Shown here: one piece after another, positions 35,601 to 48,120 of the stretch
How positions within the stretch are numbered: position 1 is the first letter of the stretch
Layout of the letters: each line of letters begins with the position of its first letter
NCBI GenBank assembly: GCA_030737875.1
Contig: CM060912.1
Location: 875,277,199-875,341,198 of the forward strand
From: Allium sativum
Lineage: Eukaryota > Streptophyta > Magnoliopsida > Asparagales > Amaryllidaceae
DNA length: 64,000 nt
Direction: 5' to 3'
Notes under the pieces: generated by a model
The model's database searches: none
Told to the model about the DNA's origin: nothing
Seen by the model: only the letters and a program-made list of their open reading frames with translations
Program-made: the position numbers and the translations under genes

Positions 35601-35849
35601 AATGCTTTTATTGTTGTTCCAATCCTTAATCAAATACTTAGCTACTCTGTCGATATCCTTACGAGTCACGTAATCTGACGGATGCCCTGTAGAATAAACT
35701 TCCTGAATTTCCTTTATTCCCGCTCCTTCTGAACGAGCTAAAGAGATTTGTTTCCTTTTAACGATAGCGTAATCTGAGAGAAATCTGTTTTATTAGAAAT
35801 CCAAAGGTAATCCAACGTCCCCTTCCTTGCGTGTCAATAATGAAATCAT

Positions 35850-36290
35850 TAGAATCGATTAGTTTCCCAATGTCATTTCTACTTTTTCTACTTCACATTT
35901 TTGCATAAAAAATTTACTAGCTTCATTTCCATTTGTCAGCCAGTCAACTTTTACTTTTTACCTTAAGTATACAGATTGCACATGTAAAGCATTAATAAGA
36001 TTGTTTAAGGCTAGATAAAAATTGTTGACAATATTACTATCGAAGCAGTCAATGTCAATATCATTTTGCAATCTCATACATTCTTCTCTGATTTGTTTTA
36101 ATTTCATTTTTATTTCTGTTTTGGTTCCCGTTTTTCAAAACTTTTACATATTCTGTAAATATTAAAAAAACGTATTGAGCAGTGCCCTCATATTTAAATT
36201 TAAGGCCTCTTTCGCAATGCTCATATAGCTATTATCATACACCCAACCATTAATGAATAAAAAGGTAGATTTTATTTGTCCTATCATGTC
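35850..36290 (-). pseudogene. LINE ORF2 linker between endonuclease and reverse transcriptase
   Basis: Minus-strand translation gives LKQIREECMRLQNDIDID (about 36090) and, further on, KVKVDWLTNGNEASKFFMQK (about 35930). The latter corresponds to the conserved 'R-V-K-W-L-x-x-G-D-x-N-T-K-F-F' motif of plant LINE ORF2 before RT. Stops are present. Sequence to the left is unrelated gag, so the RT domain is lost here. Confidence 0.75.
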
Positions 36291-36990
36291 ATTTGAAAGG
36301 GAATCTGAATTGGAGTATGATCACTTGAAGCTTATGCAAGTATAAAATTTTGTAACCAAGGAACATACTTATAATTTTTTGATTTACAAGTATTTTATCC
36401 ATTGTACAACGTATATTTCTATATTCTCCTGATTTCCAAATAAATTTATTTCCAGTAAGAACAATTTCTACTAAACCAGTTCTTAGTAAAAAATATATTC
36501 ATAATTTCCAATTTTCTGAATGGAATAGGGTTACCCCCTCTTTTTTCAAATGCATGCATGGTAGTATTAAAATTACATAAGATAATCTAGGGGTGCTTAA
36601 TATTTTTATTTATAATTGATTCCAAAGACTTAATCTATCATTTTCAAATTTTGAAGCAAAAATAAAGGTGATTTCTATTTGAAGGTCACGTTTATTCATG
36701 CAAATGCAGTAAATATATTGTAAATTGAGCACTTGATTTTTTTTTCTAAATATTCTCATCCCAGAGAATCATGATCCTACCATTTCCACCCATATTATTA
36801 TTATTATTCCATTTAGAATGGTATTTAGTATGATAATCACTAATTTTTTCATCATTTATTTTGTGTTCTAATATGCCAATAATACTAGGTTTTTTAATAT
36901 TAGGCAAATTAGCTACATCTAATTTTTCTTTCAGGGAAATTAAGACCCCTTATGTTACAATCAATGATCGACATATTAATATAAAATATT
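36290..36990 (-). pseudogene. LINE ORF2 endonuclease domain (APE-like)
   Basis: Fragments in order on the minus strand: DCNIRGLN (about 36960), KPSIIGILEHKIND (about 36880; Glu of the metal site), NGRIMILWDENI (about 36760), TGLVEIVLTGNKFIWKSGEY (about 36450), IRCTMDKILVN (about 36400), and SSDHTPIQI (about 36320; SDH catalytic motif). This is the exonuclease/endonuclease/phosphatase fold that nicks target DNA. It is split by several frameshifts and stops, so it is not functional. Confidence 0.85.
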
Positions 36991-36999
36991 AAATGTAAA

Positions 37000-37759
37000 G
37001 GATACATAAAGGATATATCAACTGTATTGAAGCGCGATGCCTAGTTGAAACATCATTCCCACTCTCTTCTTTCTCTTTTTCTTGCATATTGTGTTGATTT
37101 TGGTTTTGAGTTGATCACCTCATTTCGAATTGCGAGTGATATATTTTTCTTTAAAAGAAACATCATCAACATCCTTCAATTCTTCAAATTGGAAATCTAG
37201 ATCATCATCCATTTGAAGATTTCCTGGAATAGTCTTTTAGCTTTTTAATTTTGTTTTTCCTTTTTTTCCTTTCCTAGTTTTCTGAGGGGAAAAAACTTTC
37301 CATTTTCTTGGCAGCTTCATTTAATCTTTGTTCATTTGATAGATTGGTAGTGGCTGATTTAAATTTTCTTGGTTTGATTTATCTTTATTGGTGCTTTCGA
37401 GTTCCATGCTATTTTTGAGGGCAACTACTTTTTTTTTCCAGTCCTATTGCATCTTTAATTGCTCCTTTTAATTCTTTTTCATCAATTATTATTTGTATTT
37501 CTTGTTCTAAAAAGGTTTATTTTAGTTCTTTCTTAAGCATTCGTCTCTAAGTATACATATTCCACTGTATTCTCTGCTTCTTGGTTTGAATTCTTCCTTC
37601 ATCGAATATTTGCGGAATTGTTATTTGGAATGTTTTTCCCTTGTTATCTGAAGTAGTATCAGTAGTGGTGCCTTTTTTATTGTCTTTTCCACCTGTATTT
37701 TCTTGCTTACACAATTTTCTAAATTGTGTCAAATGCACTTGCATTCTTTGCATCTTGGT
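37000..37759 (-). pseudogene. LINE ORF1 C-terminal part and ORF1-ORF2 spacer
   Basis: The 37547-37753 frame (GGKDNKKGTTTDTTSDNKGK and on) is a low-complexity ORF1 tail. In another frame, just next to the solo LTR, the minus strand reads CKEC...HNLENC, a CCHC zinc knuckle whose expected Gly before His is a TGA stop. The remainder towards 37000 is Lys/Asn-rich and undetermined. Confidence 0.65.
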
Positions 37760-40700
37760 TGTAACGCCCCACCGCGAGACATACCCTAATAAATAACATT
37801 AGCGAGTAATGTTGTTTATTAAAGCGGAGAATAAGGCTGGTTAAGAGCGACCATATGTAGTTCTATATTAAATGAATATCGAATACATCGATTATGTGTA
37901 TACTTTTTTCCCTTGCCTCAAGTGGATCGACGCACTCAACCCATCTACTATATAAAGCTACGATGGCTAAGGATCGTATTCAGAACAAATTACAACATAT
38001 CATAGATAGAAGATCACAGAACAGAAATACAACATATACATGTGCACATACTCGAATGGTTTTACATAAACCATATACACATGCAATGTGTCCCAAAAGA
38101 ATAAATGCATATGACATGAATACGTAATTACACATCTTAGGTAATAGCTTCAAGAGAGGTAGTCCATGATGAAACACTAAATGCAAATCAACGGGAAGCT
38201 ATAAACCTGAAACAACACAGTTTGACAAGAGTATTAATACACATGTCGGTCTAAATATGATAAGTGATATATTAAGTAATATAGATGAGGATTCCTTTCT
38301 ATATTAAAGGAACAAGTTAAGCCCAAATCAAACAATTCTTTCATGAGATAATTACAACTAAACAACATATATGATCTCTAAACAACATAAATGACAAGTA
38401 AAAGGTTATTTCCAACAAAAGGTACAAGCATCAATACTAAGCACAAAGATAAAATCTCCAAAACATCTATGAACAATACAAAAATCCATCAAACGTCAGC
38501 GTGGTTAACCCATGTAAGATTTTATTCAATTTATAAGTGATCACTACACATAAATAAGCACTAATGTATCTCTTAGGCTATAAGAAAATTTTGACATCAA
38601 CAAACCATCATAAATAGGATCAAAAGCATCAAATAGCAACTAAATCGACAAAACATCATAACATGGACCCAAAACATCAAATTACATGTGTATCAAAGTA
38701 AGGGGCCAAAGCCTGCCAAGTACTTTATCGTGGCTCATCATCCCGACAATTTGTTGGGAGACTCAAACCCAATAGCTGGATAATTAGATAAGAGACCTGA
38801 CAGTCCTTAGTTTGACTTAACAGGCTTCATCAAACTCTAAACAACTTTACATGTATATTCAAATACATATGGGACCTAACAGCCCCAAATACTGGGACAA
38901 CAAAGAATGTGTAACAAACTTTCAAACGGTAACTCGAAAACCAAAAGCAATATGTCTCATACCACACGTTTCACTAATCGACTCACTGCAAGTCATCCTA
39001 CTTCAAACAGAAAATAGATCAATGTGTCTTGAAACAATCGATATAATTAACCTATATGTCCCATACTAGTGGTTGATTAATTCATTTAAGTTTATTCCTC
39101 GTGTTCTCAAAGGTGCTAAAACATGTAATTTTATATATTGAAAATACTCGATCTGAGAAAATGAGTTTATAAAACAACTTAGAAATCATCTAAATATTTT
39201 CTTTGGAAAACCCTACATATATATATATATATATTAGAAAATACAATATATTATATTGTTTTGAGATAATTTCATTTTTAAAACAAATCTAGAAAATCAT
39301 TTTATTCCAAAGAAATAGAGAAATATTTATAATTAAATTCTTTATCAAAAATGTTTCATAAAGTGTGCACGTGTCAACAAATACATGAAAACTATTACGA
39401 GACCAACAGTCGAATCAACAAAAAACTCACTAATTTGAAGTACGGGTTTAGTATAATGTTGATTTCTCCATATATGATCAAGCCATTCAAAATTAACATA
39501 AACAATTACTTCAAAATCATCAAAGCAACATGGAAAACCCAGCTGGATTCAACATATTTGTATATCAATACACATGTGAATCTGACACTGCGAAATGAAA
39601 CACATGGGAAAAAGTTATTAAGTTAGGTCGACCTAAATTTGGCTCGGGTCGGCCCTTAGAAAGTACAGGTCGACTTGGGTGATGGAAATTCCACCAAGGT
39701 ACAAAAATGCACTGATTCAAACTTTGGCGATATATTTTAGGTAGCTACAAGGGTCGGAATGACCTAAAAATTGACATGCACACACTCCACCATATATCCT
39801 ATCATTAGAAAGATACTTGGCACGATTTCTACATGAAACGAGCAGGATACAATAGTTCAAAGTTGGACTCAAACACATTTTTCACAAAAACTCAGATTTA
39901 CACAGATAAGTTATTGAAACTTACGATTTTCAACATAGAAACTGAGATTGAACACATATAAATATTTAAACAAGAAGTGTGAGTGTAACAACTCACCTTG
40001 CTTGGATTTTACAGAAATAAACTTAATAATGGTAGCAAATAAGAAGCTTTATCCTTCCAAATGCGTGCAAATGGTTGATGGTTAATGTGCAAAGCCTATA
40101 GGAAGCTTATATTAACTTCCTCTCCAATTTCCAGAAATTGGTTAATAAATTATTGCTAAGGCTTGACTTGTTGCTAAGATAAGGATCAGAAGCTTTTACT
40201 TTATTTTAATTTGAATCTAAGCTTTTATTAGGGATTGTGGAGGAAGTTATTCTTTTCTAATTTCCTGGTTTTTCTTTTCCCTAGAGGGAAAAGGAATCCA
40301 AGAAGAAGATAACTCAAAAATTCAAAGGTATGCATCTCTCCTAATTTGTTCTTTTCTTAATTAAATTAGTTAATGATCTAAGCCCAAATCGCCCTTATTA
40401 ACTCAAGTATGTAATATTTTTGGGCTTGTTAGGTCTAATTACGCTAATTTAACACATACTTGTATGATTCTAAGTTTTTCCAACAACAAAATATATATAT
40501 TAACATTGTTTAGCTCTACAAATTATAACATATATAAAAATCTTTTCAACCCTTTTAATACTAAACTAATGTGAACAAATTCTTATTTACATATTTGTTA
40601 AAAATGCTTGTTTCGCATTTTTTATTTATTTTAAAACTTATATTTTATTTTTAATAAATAAATATTTTACACTACTTTTTGTACAAACTTCATTGTCTTT

Positions 40701-41415
40701 GTACGAATAACTTGTACAACAATGTTTGAACTATTTTAACACAAAAATAGTGATTCCACATCAATATTTACAGTTCTTATTTTAATAGAAATTCAAAATT
40801 CCACCGATATTGTTGTTATAGTCAAAATTCATTTTTGACAACAATTTACAAATTTATTTCATCTTGACATTATCTGATGTTATATTATTACTCTATAAAA
40901 TTATTTTACCATTTCCAAACATCGTTTTACACACAAATTTTCTATTATTTTTCAAATTGTATAACTTATGTTTTTCATACTCAAATTTACAAATTATTCA
41001 CGATCTCATAATTAAAACAAAGCAACACTTTATATTAAAATATATTTCACACTTGAATATAAATTGTCAAACAATATTTTATTTTTAGTAATAATTTGAA
41101 CCATCAAAATATTGTTTATTAACAATTCTCATAAAATTATTAAATTTGTAAAATAATTCATCAAACACATATTGTAAGATTTCTCTAGCTTTGAATTTTT
41201 ATTTTCAATATATTAAGTAAAATAGATTGAAATAAATTTCCTTATTACATTATTTAAATTCAATTTATTCCAATCTAAACAATTTATCATAAAATCCCAA
41301 TTCTTTTTTTCTCAGCTTGCATGATTATACGAGTTTGGCTTTCAAGTTCGCATTTTATTCTCCTAAAACATGTTATAATTTGTTTATCTAGGTATCAAAA
41401 ACCCGGGTTGTTACA
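37760..41415 (-). repeat. Solo LTR, 3.66 kb, flanked by TTGGT duplications
   Basis: TGTAACGCCCC...GGGTTGTTACA ends, with TTGGT at 37755-37759 and 41416-41420. It contains no internal domain. It lies within the LINE zinc-knuckle region. A GTCGAC pair lies at 39626-39680, and (TA)n at about 39221 and 40493. Minus orientation is inferred from edge similarity to the chromovirus LTRs (TGTAAC-CCCCACC). No gene is seen. Confidence 0.85.
39626..39680. repeat. GTCGAC cluster in the solo LTR
   Basis: AGGTCGACCT, GGGTCGGCCC and AGGTCGACTT within about 50 bp; two perfect GTCGAC sites and one decayed. Confidence 0.6.
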
Positions 41416-41547
41416 TTGGTGGCATTAACTTATACTCGATTTTCTGATGTATTGTCTCACCATCGTACATAGAGATATGGCTTCTTTAGGTAGATCAGCT
41501 TTTGAATTTATTTCTACCAATATCCTTGCAAAATTCAGTCTAGTCTC
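41416..41547 (-). pseudogene. LINE ORF1 middle segment
   Basis: The minus strand reads TRLNFARILVEINSKADLPK, the motif that follows DUF4283 in plant LINE ORF1 (RLxxARxxVEV). It is bounded by the Copia edge (41548) and the solo LTR (41415). Confidence 0.8.
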
Positions 41548-42429
41548 TGTTAGAAACGAATCAACAGAAACGACCGAAAACCATTTCAATGAACAGCAAC
41601 ATCTTTAAGAACTAGTAATATTGTTTCAAAGAAGTTGTAATTCGCAACAAAAATGAATAATTACAGTATTGCACAACAATCATATAAAACAATACTCTGC
41701 AATGAAGAATACAAGGAAAACAAGGAAATTAATGAAATATTATCGATTAATGTCCGAGTCCACCGAGCGTTGTCTCCTTGAAACGAAATAGCTCCCGCTA
41801 AGGCGTTGATAGGTTGAATGAGCAATCGTCTCCCAAGGATGAAACAAAACCTATTTATGATGCTGCGCTGCAATCACAAATCGACGATGAACGCAAGGTA
41901 GTTTATGTATTTATTTATTGTAGAATACAGAAATTTTGTAGAAGAAGTTATAGAGCGGAGAAGAAGAAAACAGAACTGTAAAAAGTGATATCGGTTTTGA
42001 TTTTCGAATGCCTATTTATAGGTTGGGAACATGCATCTCTTCACGAAGGGTTGCCACTGTTTGAATTGCAACGGTAATGACTATTGGAAAGGTTGCGACC
42101 CTTTACCAACAGACATGTATGTTGGCAATTGCGCATCCACAGTTCAAAAAATAGCCATTTCTTTTAGCACAACAGGCCCGGCGGCAACCGGAGGCCCAAT
42201 TGGTCATGAGACCCCAAGAGCCCCAAGGCCCAAGACCCTATCATTGACCTTTAATATTAATCATGAAATATGTATTCATGCTTACATAGCCTCTTGTCCC
42301 TTCAATTCCTCTTTCTCCTCATTTATTTTGATATAGTATAGGAAGAGTTAGTATAAGCAGTGAATTAAGGCTCAAATTTCCCCGATGTGGGACTTAGTTT
42401 ACCTCAAACACTTATTCATTCTTCCAACA
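41548..42429 (-). repeat. Copia 3' LTR
   Basis: 882 bp with TGTTGG...CTAACA ends on the minus strand. TATA box at 42013-42020 (tatttata on plus). It matches 58569-59383 with moderate divergence. A 70-codon frame present in both LTRs reflects LTR homology, not a gene. Confidence 0.9.
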
Positions 42430-42441
42430 ATCCCCCACATG
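42430..42441 (-). other. Copia polypurine tract
   Basis: The minus strand reads ATGTGGGGGAT directly before the 3' LTR start TGTTGG, the usual Copia arrangement. Confidence 0.85.
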
Positions 42442-42985
42442 AATGAGTTGTTGTCTAATCTGTTCTGAGATTTTGTGTAACATTTATCATATTGGTAAAA
42501 GTAGCACAGAGGCCTTGAACTCTTCCTAGTGTTTTATTGTTATGACTAACTGACGAATCAGTGGACTAGATTGTCTTTGAACTGTAAGTCGTTTGTATAA
42601 GTCTATAAAGATAACACATGATAAATGCTCTTTAACTCCATGGTTCTCTGTTTGTATTCGTTTTTGCCATGAACACCGCCTTGGTTTCATGTGTGCTTGA
42701 AGAATTCGACCTTATAATTCTTCTTGATGTGGCGCCTTCGCACTCACATAGGTTATTCTATCAAGAGTATCCCGTAATACCTCACTTGGTTTTTTATAAC
42801 ACCACAGTATAGACATCATTAAAAGCTAAGCTTATCCTATTCTCCGACGGGTTGTGCACTGACTTATCATAGGAATGGTTTGTATTTAACAGTGACGTCA
42901 AGTTTATCTTAAACTTAGTTGTCCCTTTCAACCTAGATCTTAGAATTTCCAGTCAACTAGGCGGGGTTTCCATTTTTAGAATTTT
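42442..42985 (-). other. Copia 3' untranslated region
   Basis: About 540 bp between the end of RNase H and the polypurine tract. No protein motif is seen. Confidence 0.6.
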
Positions 42986-43500
42986 TTCTTAAGCCCATTC
43001 CCATCGATAAAGTTAGAGCTTTCTCTCTTGGTAATCCTTTGGCTAGTGGATCCGCTATGTTATCCTTTGACCTTACATAGTCTATAGTGATAACTCCATT
43101 AAAGAGAAGTTGTCTTATGGTTTTATGTCTACGATGAATATGTCAAGACTTACCATTATACATTGTACTATTTTCCCTTTCTATAGCAGATTGACTATCA
43201 CAATGTATACATATTAGAGGTACAGGTTTTTCCCAATTTGGAATGTCTTCCAAGAAACTCCTAAGTCAATCTGCTTCTTCTACGGCTTTATCTAGAGCAA
43301 TGGACTCCGATTCCATTATTGACCTTGCTATGCAAGTCTGTTTGGATGATTTCCATGAGATTGCTCCATTTCCTAATGTAAACACATATCCACTTGTGAA
43401 TTTTGTGTCATTTGAGTCAGTTATCCAATTTGCATCACTATATCCTTCAACCACTAAAGGATACTTCTCATATTACAACACATAGTTTTATGTGTACTTT
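42986..43500 (-). pseudogene. Copia RNase H domain
   Basis: [20 protein letters not shown] (about 43450; first Asp), [14 protein letters not shown] and ESESIAL (43350-43310; Glu), CDSQSAI (about 43195; Asp), HIHRRHKTIRQ and DNIADPLAKGLPRE (about 43060-43020; last Asp). The domain is complete in order, with stops and shifts between segments near 43265, 43145 and 42990. Confidence 0.85.
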
Positions 43501-43948
43501 AGATATCCTAGGATCCTGATTATTGCTTTCCGGTGATGTTTGCCAGGGTTACTGGTATATCAACTCAACTTGGTTATAGCGTATGCAATATCAGACCTAG
43601 TACAGTTCATGACATACATAATACTTCCTAGTATACAAGAGTATTCAAGCTGATATATTCCATCACTGGTGTTCTTTACCCAATTTTGATTCATATCCAC
43701 TGCTGATTTTGCAATAGTTATATTATACTGCTTGAACTTTTCAAGTAATTTGGCAATGTAATGTGACTGAGATAGTGCATATCCTTGTGATGTTTTTATA
43801 ATTTTCACACCCAAGATTACATCAGCCATTCCTAGGTCTTTCATGTCGAATCTAGAGGATAACATATCCTTTGTAGATGTTATTATGGCCTTATTATTCC
43901 CTAGGATTAACAAATCATCAACATAAAGACAAACAATGACATATCCAA
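43501..43948 (-). pseudogene. Copia reverse transcriptase, C-terminal half
   Basis: IVCLYVDDLLILGNNKA (catalytic YVDD near 43920) is followed by MKDLGMADVILGVKI, GYALSQSHYIAKLLEKF, GSIMYVMNCTRSDIAYAI and a stop near 43558. Its 5' part lies at 55009-55470 beyond the nested element. Confidence 0.9.
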
Positions 43949-45092
43949 TGAAACACCCCACCTCCGTTAAGGTCACTCACAAAGGGAATACCTTAACTTC
44001 GGTGGAGGTTTATAAGTAAAAATCACAGATAAAACACAAGACAGATATAAACACATATATGTAAACAACGGAAAAACACACATACTTTCATATCATAAAT
44101 ACGTGTTTATACAAAACACTTCCATAATTGCCTCCAAACAAACTTCCAATTATTACAACCATAATACTGTCTTGATTTAAAACTTAAAGAAGCATGAAAC
44201 ATAATTAAAACTGCATAAATCCCCATAGAATGTCCAAAGCCATAGCCCAAACGAAGGAGATCCAAGCAATACATTCTCTCTCTTCAAGCTGGATGAAAAA
44301 TCTGACTAAGCTGAGGTGTTTCCTCCCCGTGGACCTGAGGGGGGAAAACAGAAGAAAAGAAAGCGAAAGGAAAATGGGTAAGACATAAGTCTGGTAAGTC
44401 TAGTTATATTTCTAGCATGAGAACAATAAAAAGATCATCACTTGCATAAATTGAGAACAGGACAATACCAGAATATAAGACAAGATATGGCAGGAAATAC
44501 TAACTATACTAAACGCACTCACTATTACTTCTCTACACCGACTAACTAGCCTAACTAGCACCACGTGTTCATGATAAGGTGATCCCTTATTCGATCGGCT
44601 CTTACTCGCAACGTTTTCTTCCTGTGTCATACGTCCCTACATGATTGTAGATACCTATGCTGGTCCCACTATGGGGTGTATCAAGTCCCATGGTGGCGGC
44701 CCGACACAATTCTAGAATGCATAGGTTATACTACTGATGCCCAGTGCCCTGTTTATCTGCTCCGAAGTGTGTGCACGCCCTCACTCCGTTAGAACCAACA
44801 CTATTGCACCAACCGTCGTTGCTTTTGACTGCTTACAATCAGCCCAGTAATCGTGCCCCACCATGCCTAGTTTCAGGGTACCATGATACCTAATTGGGTT
44901 ACTGCTGAAATGGGTCCCCGTTATTAAGGTTTTCAAGTCATACATGTTAAGTGGTTAAGTGTCTGTATTTACCTAACCCCACACATCAGTTTAATTAACA
45001 TGCTGAATTGGTTAAGTGTTTTAGTTAACTTAACCCTACCATCCTGACTTGTCTGTCCTTAGCTTTAATTAGTTAAAGCACCAACCCCTCAC

Positions 45093-45278
45093 ATTAGACA
45101 GGTATTGTTACAGTTACTGGATGTGCCGGTCGGTTCCGGCTAGGTTTACACTGTAACTCAGTCTAATCTCGGGTCCTTATTGAACTCAATGCCTTAACCT
45201 CCCATGTTAGATAGGTATTGTTGTGATTACGGACAGCCAGGCAGGTCCGGGCAGGTTTACATCACAACTCAATCTAAC
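45093..45278 (-). other. Tandem pair of stem-loops with compensatory changes (3' LTR)
   Basis: Copy 1: ATTAGAC (45093) pairs with GTCTAAT (45161), and GTTACAGT (45107) with ACTGTAAC (45150). Copy 2: GTTAGAT (45206) with ATCTAAC (45272), and GTTGTGAT (45220) with ATCACAAC (45261). Spacing is 113 bp. Loops share GGTCCGGGCAGGTTTA-like sequence. Helices are shown as plus-strand DNA; the element RNA would be the complement. Confidence 0.7.
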
Positions 45279-45497
45279 CTCGAGTTAAGCATATTCGTAT
45301 TTTCTGAATTTACATTTTTATTTATGTATATTATCCAGAATTCATGTCATTGCCTAGATTTGTTTCTAATCAAGTTAATTAATTTCAGGTATATAATGTA
45401 TACCGTTTCATGCCATAAATTACCTATGTGATTTTTCACCAATTTATGTCAAGTTTCCTATAATTACCAATTTTTCCCAACGTTACCCCGTCTAAAT

Positions 45498-45574
45498 ATT
45501 AGGCTAACAATCTTAGCCTAATTTTCGTCTGCATGATTTTTTGACATATAATACTAGGCTAAAAACTCAGCCTA
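45498..45574 (-). other. Two AGGCTAA hairpins in the 3' LTR
   Basis: ATTAGGCTAA (45498) and TTAGCCTAAT (45513) form a perfect 10-bp stem with a 5-base loop. A second, TAGGCT (45555) with AGCCTA (45569), follows. The same pair is at 53541-53619 in the other LTR. Confidence 0.7.
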
Positions 45575-46403
45575 ATCTAGTGTACATAAAATTGGCATAA
45601 TGAAATTCACTAATATAAACATGACATAGGTGTAAACTTGGCATTTTCGGCATAGTCAATATGAACACCATAGGTGTGAACTTGCAAAATAGTCAACATG
45701 AATATCATAGGTGTGAACTTGCAATGTAGACTAAATCAACATACATATATGTGAATTTGCAACATAGACTAAATCAACTTACATATATGTGAATTTGCAA
45801 CATAGACGAAAACAATTTACATATATGTGAATTTACAAATCAATCACGAACATATGAATAAGTGTGAACTTGAAATATGACATAGGTTTAACATATACAC
45901 AAAAACATGTAGATCTAACATTTGGTCATATATGTGATATGATTTTACAACCTAAAACTTGCATAACATGATAAACTATACAACTTGTCATAACAGGTTA
46001 TACTCCAAGTTCATATACATATGAATAGACTTATCCATTAATTCCCAATTCAACATGATAATAAAATAGAACCACATACATAGATCAATATAATTCAATT
46101 CCACATATAATATAATAAACATTGTTCTATTATCATTTTATTTCCAAGGCATGACATTAATTTTGATTCGCATCCCAAAACATAACTAAACTTACAACGA
46201 ACGACGAACTTGAGTTCTGGATTCTGAGTTCTGGAATTGAGATGCTTTCCTTTGGGTAGATAAACGTTGTTTTGATTTTAATTGAATTAGATTTCGTTCG
46301 TCTCTTAGCTTTCATTAAGTGGAGGCTACTCTCAGTTTTCTCCCGACAGCATGGCGGCTCTGGTTCTAATTATTGTGTGAATTTAGGTTGGAGACTTAAT
46401 TTG

Positions 46404-46411
46404 TTTATATA
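46404..46411 (-). promoter_or_regulatory. TATA box of the chromovirus 3' LTR
   Basis: TATATAAA on the minus strand, 470 bp into the LTR. The same word is at 54447-54454 in the 5' LTR. Confidence 0.6.
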
Positions 46412-46879
46412 GAATTTCAAACTAATTAGAGTCGTCAGATGATCATAGATGAATCTAGACCATTCACATCGAGAAGAGCCAACCAGAAAGTGACAAATCA
46501 TCCCTTATGACACACCAGAACTCAGAAAATCGCTCAGAGCCCGACCAGGCCAGCCAAGACCTGACCAGGTGGACTGGGTAGGTCGACCCTATGGTCGACC
46601 TGGGTCCTAGGCGGGAATTTTTCCACCCAGCCCAATTCTGGTCCAGTTTTTCGAGTTTTGAACTTGTTTCGGGCTGTTTGAATTTTAAATCGAATTTTGA
46701 AACTTCGAAGACCACTACTTCTTCATACGGAGTCCGATTTACGCAAACTCGGACTCTATCTCAAGCAGAATTCCGAGACGAACACAATGGCGTAACCCGT
46801 TTCCCTTAATTCTTTCATTTAGAGTTAATTATACTTTAATTTGTTAAATTATTGTTAACAGAAAATTCAGGGTGTTACA

Positions 46880-46892
46880 TTCTCCCCTCCTT
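46880..46892 (-). other. Chromovirus polypurine tract
   Basis: AAGGAGGGGAGAA on the minus strand abuts the 3' LTR and follows CGGGGACGAAATCC, the usual chromovirus 3' context. Confidence 0.9.
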
Positions 46893-47451
46893 AAAGGATT
46901 TCGTCCCCGAAATCTTCAAGTCTAGAAGAACGTATATCCTAACATCCAATCGTCCGTCTACTAAACCAACAAACACAGGCGTCCATTGTCCTTAAAAGAC
47001 TTCTAATGCTTCATGATCATATGCATAGTGTGTGTGTATATGTCCTTATCTAGTGCAAAACTAGGCGGTCTACTGATTCAGTTGACCTCCTTAATGTGAA
47101 TCATGTAAGTGTCATGAATCCATTATGTATACAAATTTTTCCCTACTCATAATTCTACATGAGTGCGCAACCATTCATACAAATGCGACATCCATATGAC
47201 AACATATCAAGTTTCAACCACATACAAATATGAATACATATATGCATATGCAATATGGAATTAACTGAGCCGATCTAATACCCAGGGTGTGTATATGCAT
47301 TCACGAGCAACCACTGCAACCACTTCCAACCACTTGCAGCCATCAATCATAACATGTTTCAAATACATGCTTACATCCATTAGTTTCTACCTAAGGAGTT
47401 AGGAGAAAAAGGACCGAGAAGATACATTAAAAGGTAGATACAAGCATAAAT
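46893..47451 (-). other. Chromovirus 3' untranslated region
   Basis: About 560 bp between the chromodomain stop and the polypurine tract. No motif is seen on either strand apart from short CATATG-rich words. Confidence 0.6.
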
Positions 47452-47646
47452 TTATGGAAAAAGAGAGATCAAAGATGTATCCTCGAAAAGAAAAGGGTAG
47501 GTAGCGCGTATTATGTCCTCAGTTTCCCAAGTCGTGTCTTCCTCGGCATCGCTCCATTGAACTTTAACAAGCTTGACTTCACGGTTGCGTAGCCTTTTGA
47601 TTTCAGTTCCTACGATTCGAGTTGGAACCCTCCTCACAATTGTTTC
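47452..47646 (-). pseudogene. Integrase C-terminal chromodomain-like segment
   Basis: VKLVKVQWSDAEEDTTWETE followed by DIIRATYPFLFED. This fits the compact chromodomain at the end of plant chromovirus integrases, where it steers integration to heterochromatin. Position after the GPY/F-like module supports this. A frame break near 47640 separates it from the upstream IN tail. Confidence 0.8.
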
Positions 47647-48120
47647 TCATTCTATTTCAACTTCTTCTAGAATGCTTGGCTCCCCCACTTCCGCAGATTC
47701 ATGTAAACATTTCCGGAGGTGAGAAACGTGAAAGACATTGTGAATTCCAGCCAACCTTTTGGGCAGCTCTACTCTATAAGCCATCTTCCCAATATTTTCG
47801 ATGATGGGGAACGGACCTACTAATCTTGGTGCTTGTTTTCCTGGGGATCCAAAGCGAACGATGTTCCTTAAAGGAGATACCTTAAGGAAAACCCTGTCCC
47901 TAACCTCAAACTCAAGGTCGGTCCTTCTTTTGTCTGCGTAGGATTTCTGTCTATCTTGGGTAGCCTTCATTCTCCTTCATATCAAGTCCACTTTTTATGA
48001 AGTCTCTCTAATCATATCTGGCCCAAGTATAAGCTTGTCTGTAGGCTCCCACCAACAAGTTGGTTATCGGCACGGTCTTCCATATAGAGCTTCGAAGGGC
48101 GCCGCCATGCCGATGGTGGC
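47647..48120 (-). pseudogene. Integrase C-terminal (GPY/F-like) region
   Basis: QKSYADKRRTDLEFEVRD, VFLKVSPLRNIVRFG, LVGPFPIIENIGKMAYRVEL and HNVFHVSHLRKCL (47970-47647), typical of chromovirus integrase. 48120-47971 holds ATIGMAAPFEALYGR before a frame change and stops. A TAA stop at 48121, where Gln is expected, separates it from the core. Confidence 0.85.

Larger units (their letters stand above)
43949..46879 (-). repeat. Chromovirus 3' LTR
   Basis: Minus-strand ends TGTAACACC...GGTGTTTCA. Going leftwards from 46879: GTCGAC sites (46578-46605), TATA box (46404-46411), short tandem repeats (about 45640-45870), AGGCTAA hairpins, the paired covarying stem-loops (45093-45278), and an ACCTATGC helix (44653-44726). 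No gene. It is 75 bp shorter than the 5' LTR, about the size of the GTCGAC array difference. Confidence 0.93.

Noticed and set aside
41661..41873. 70-codon frame also present at 58682-58894
   Set aside because: Both are in the Copia LTRs. Similarity comes from LTR duplication, and the frame crosses the leader region.
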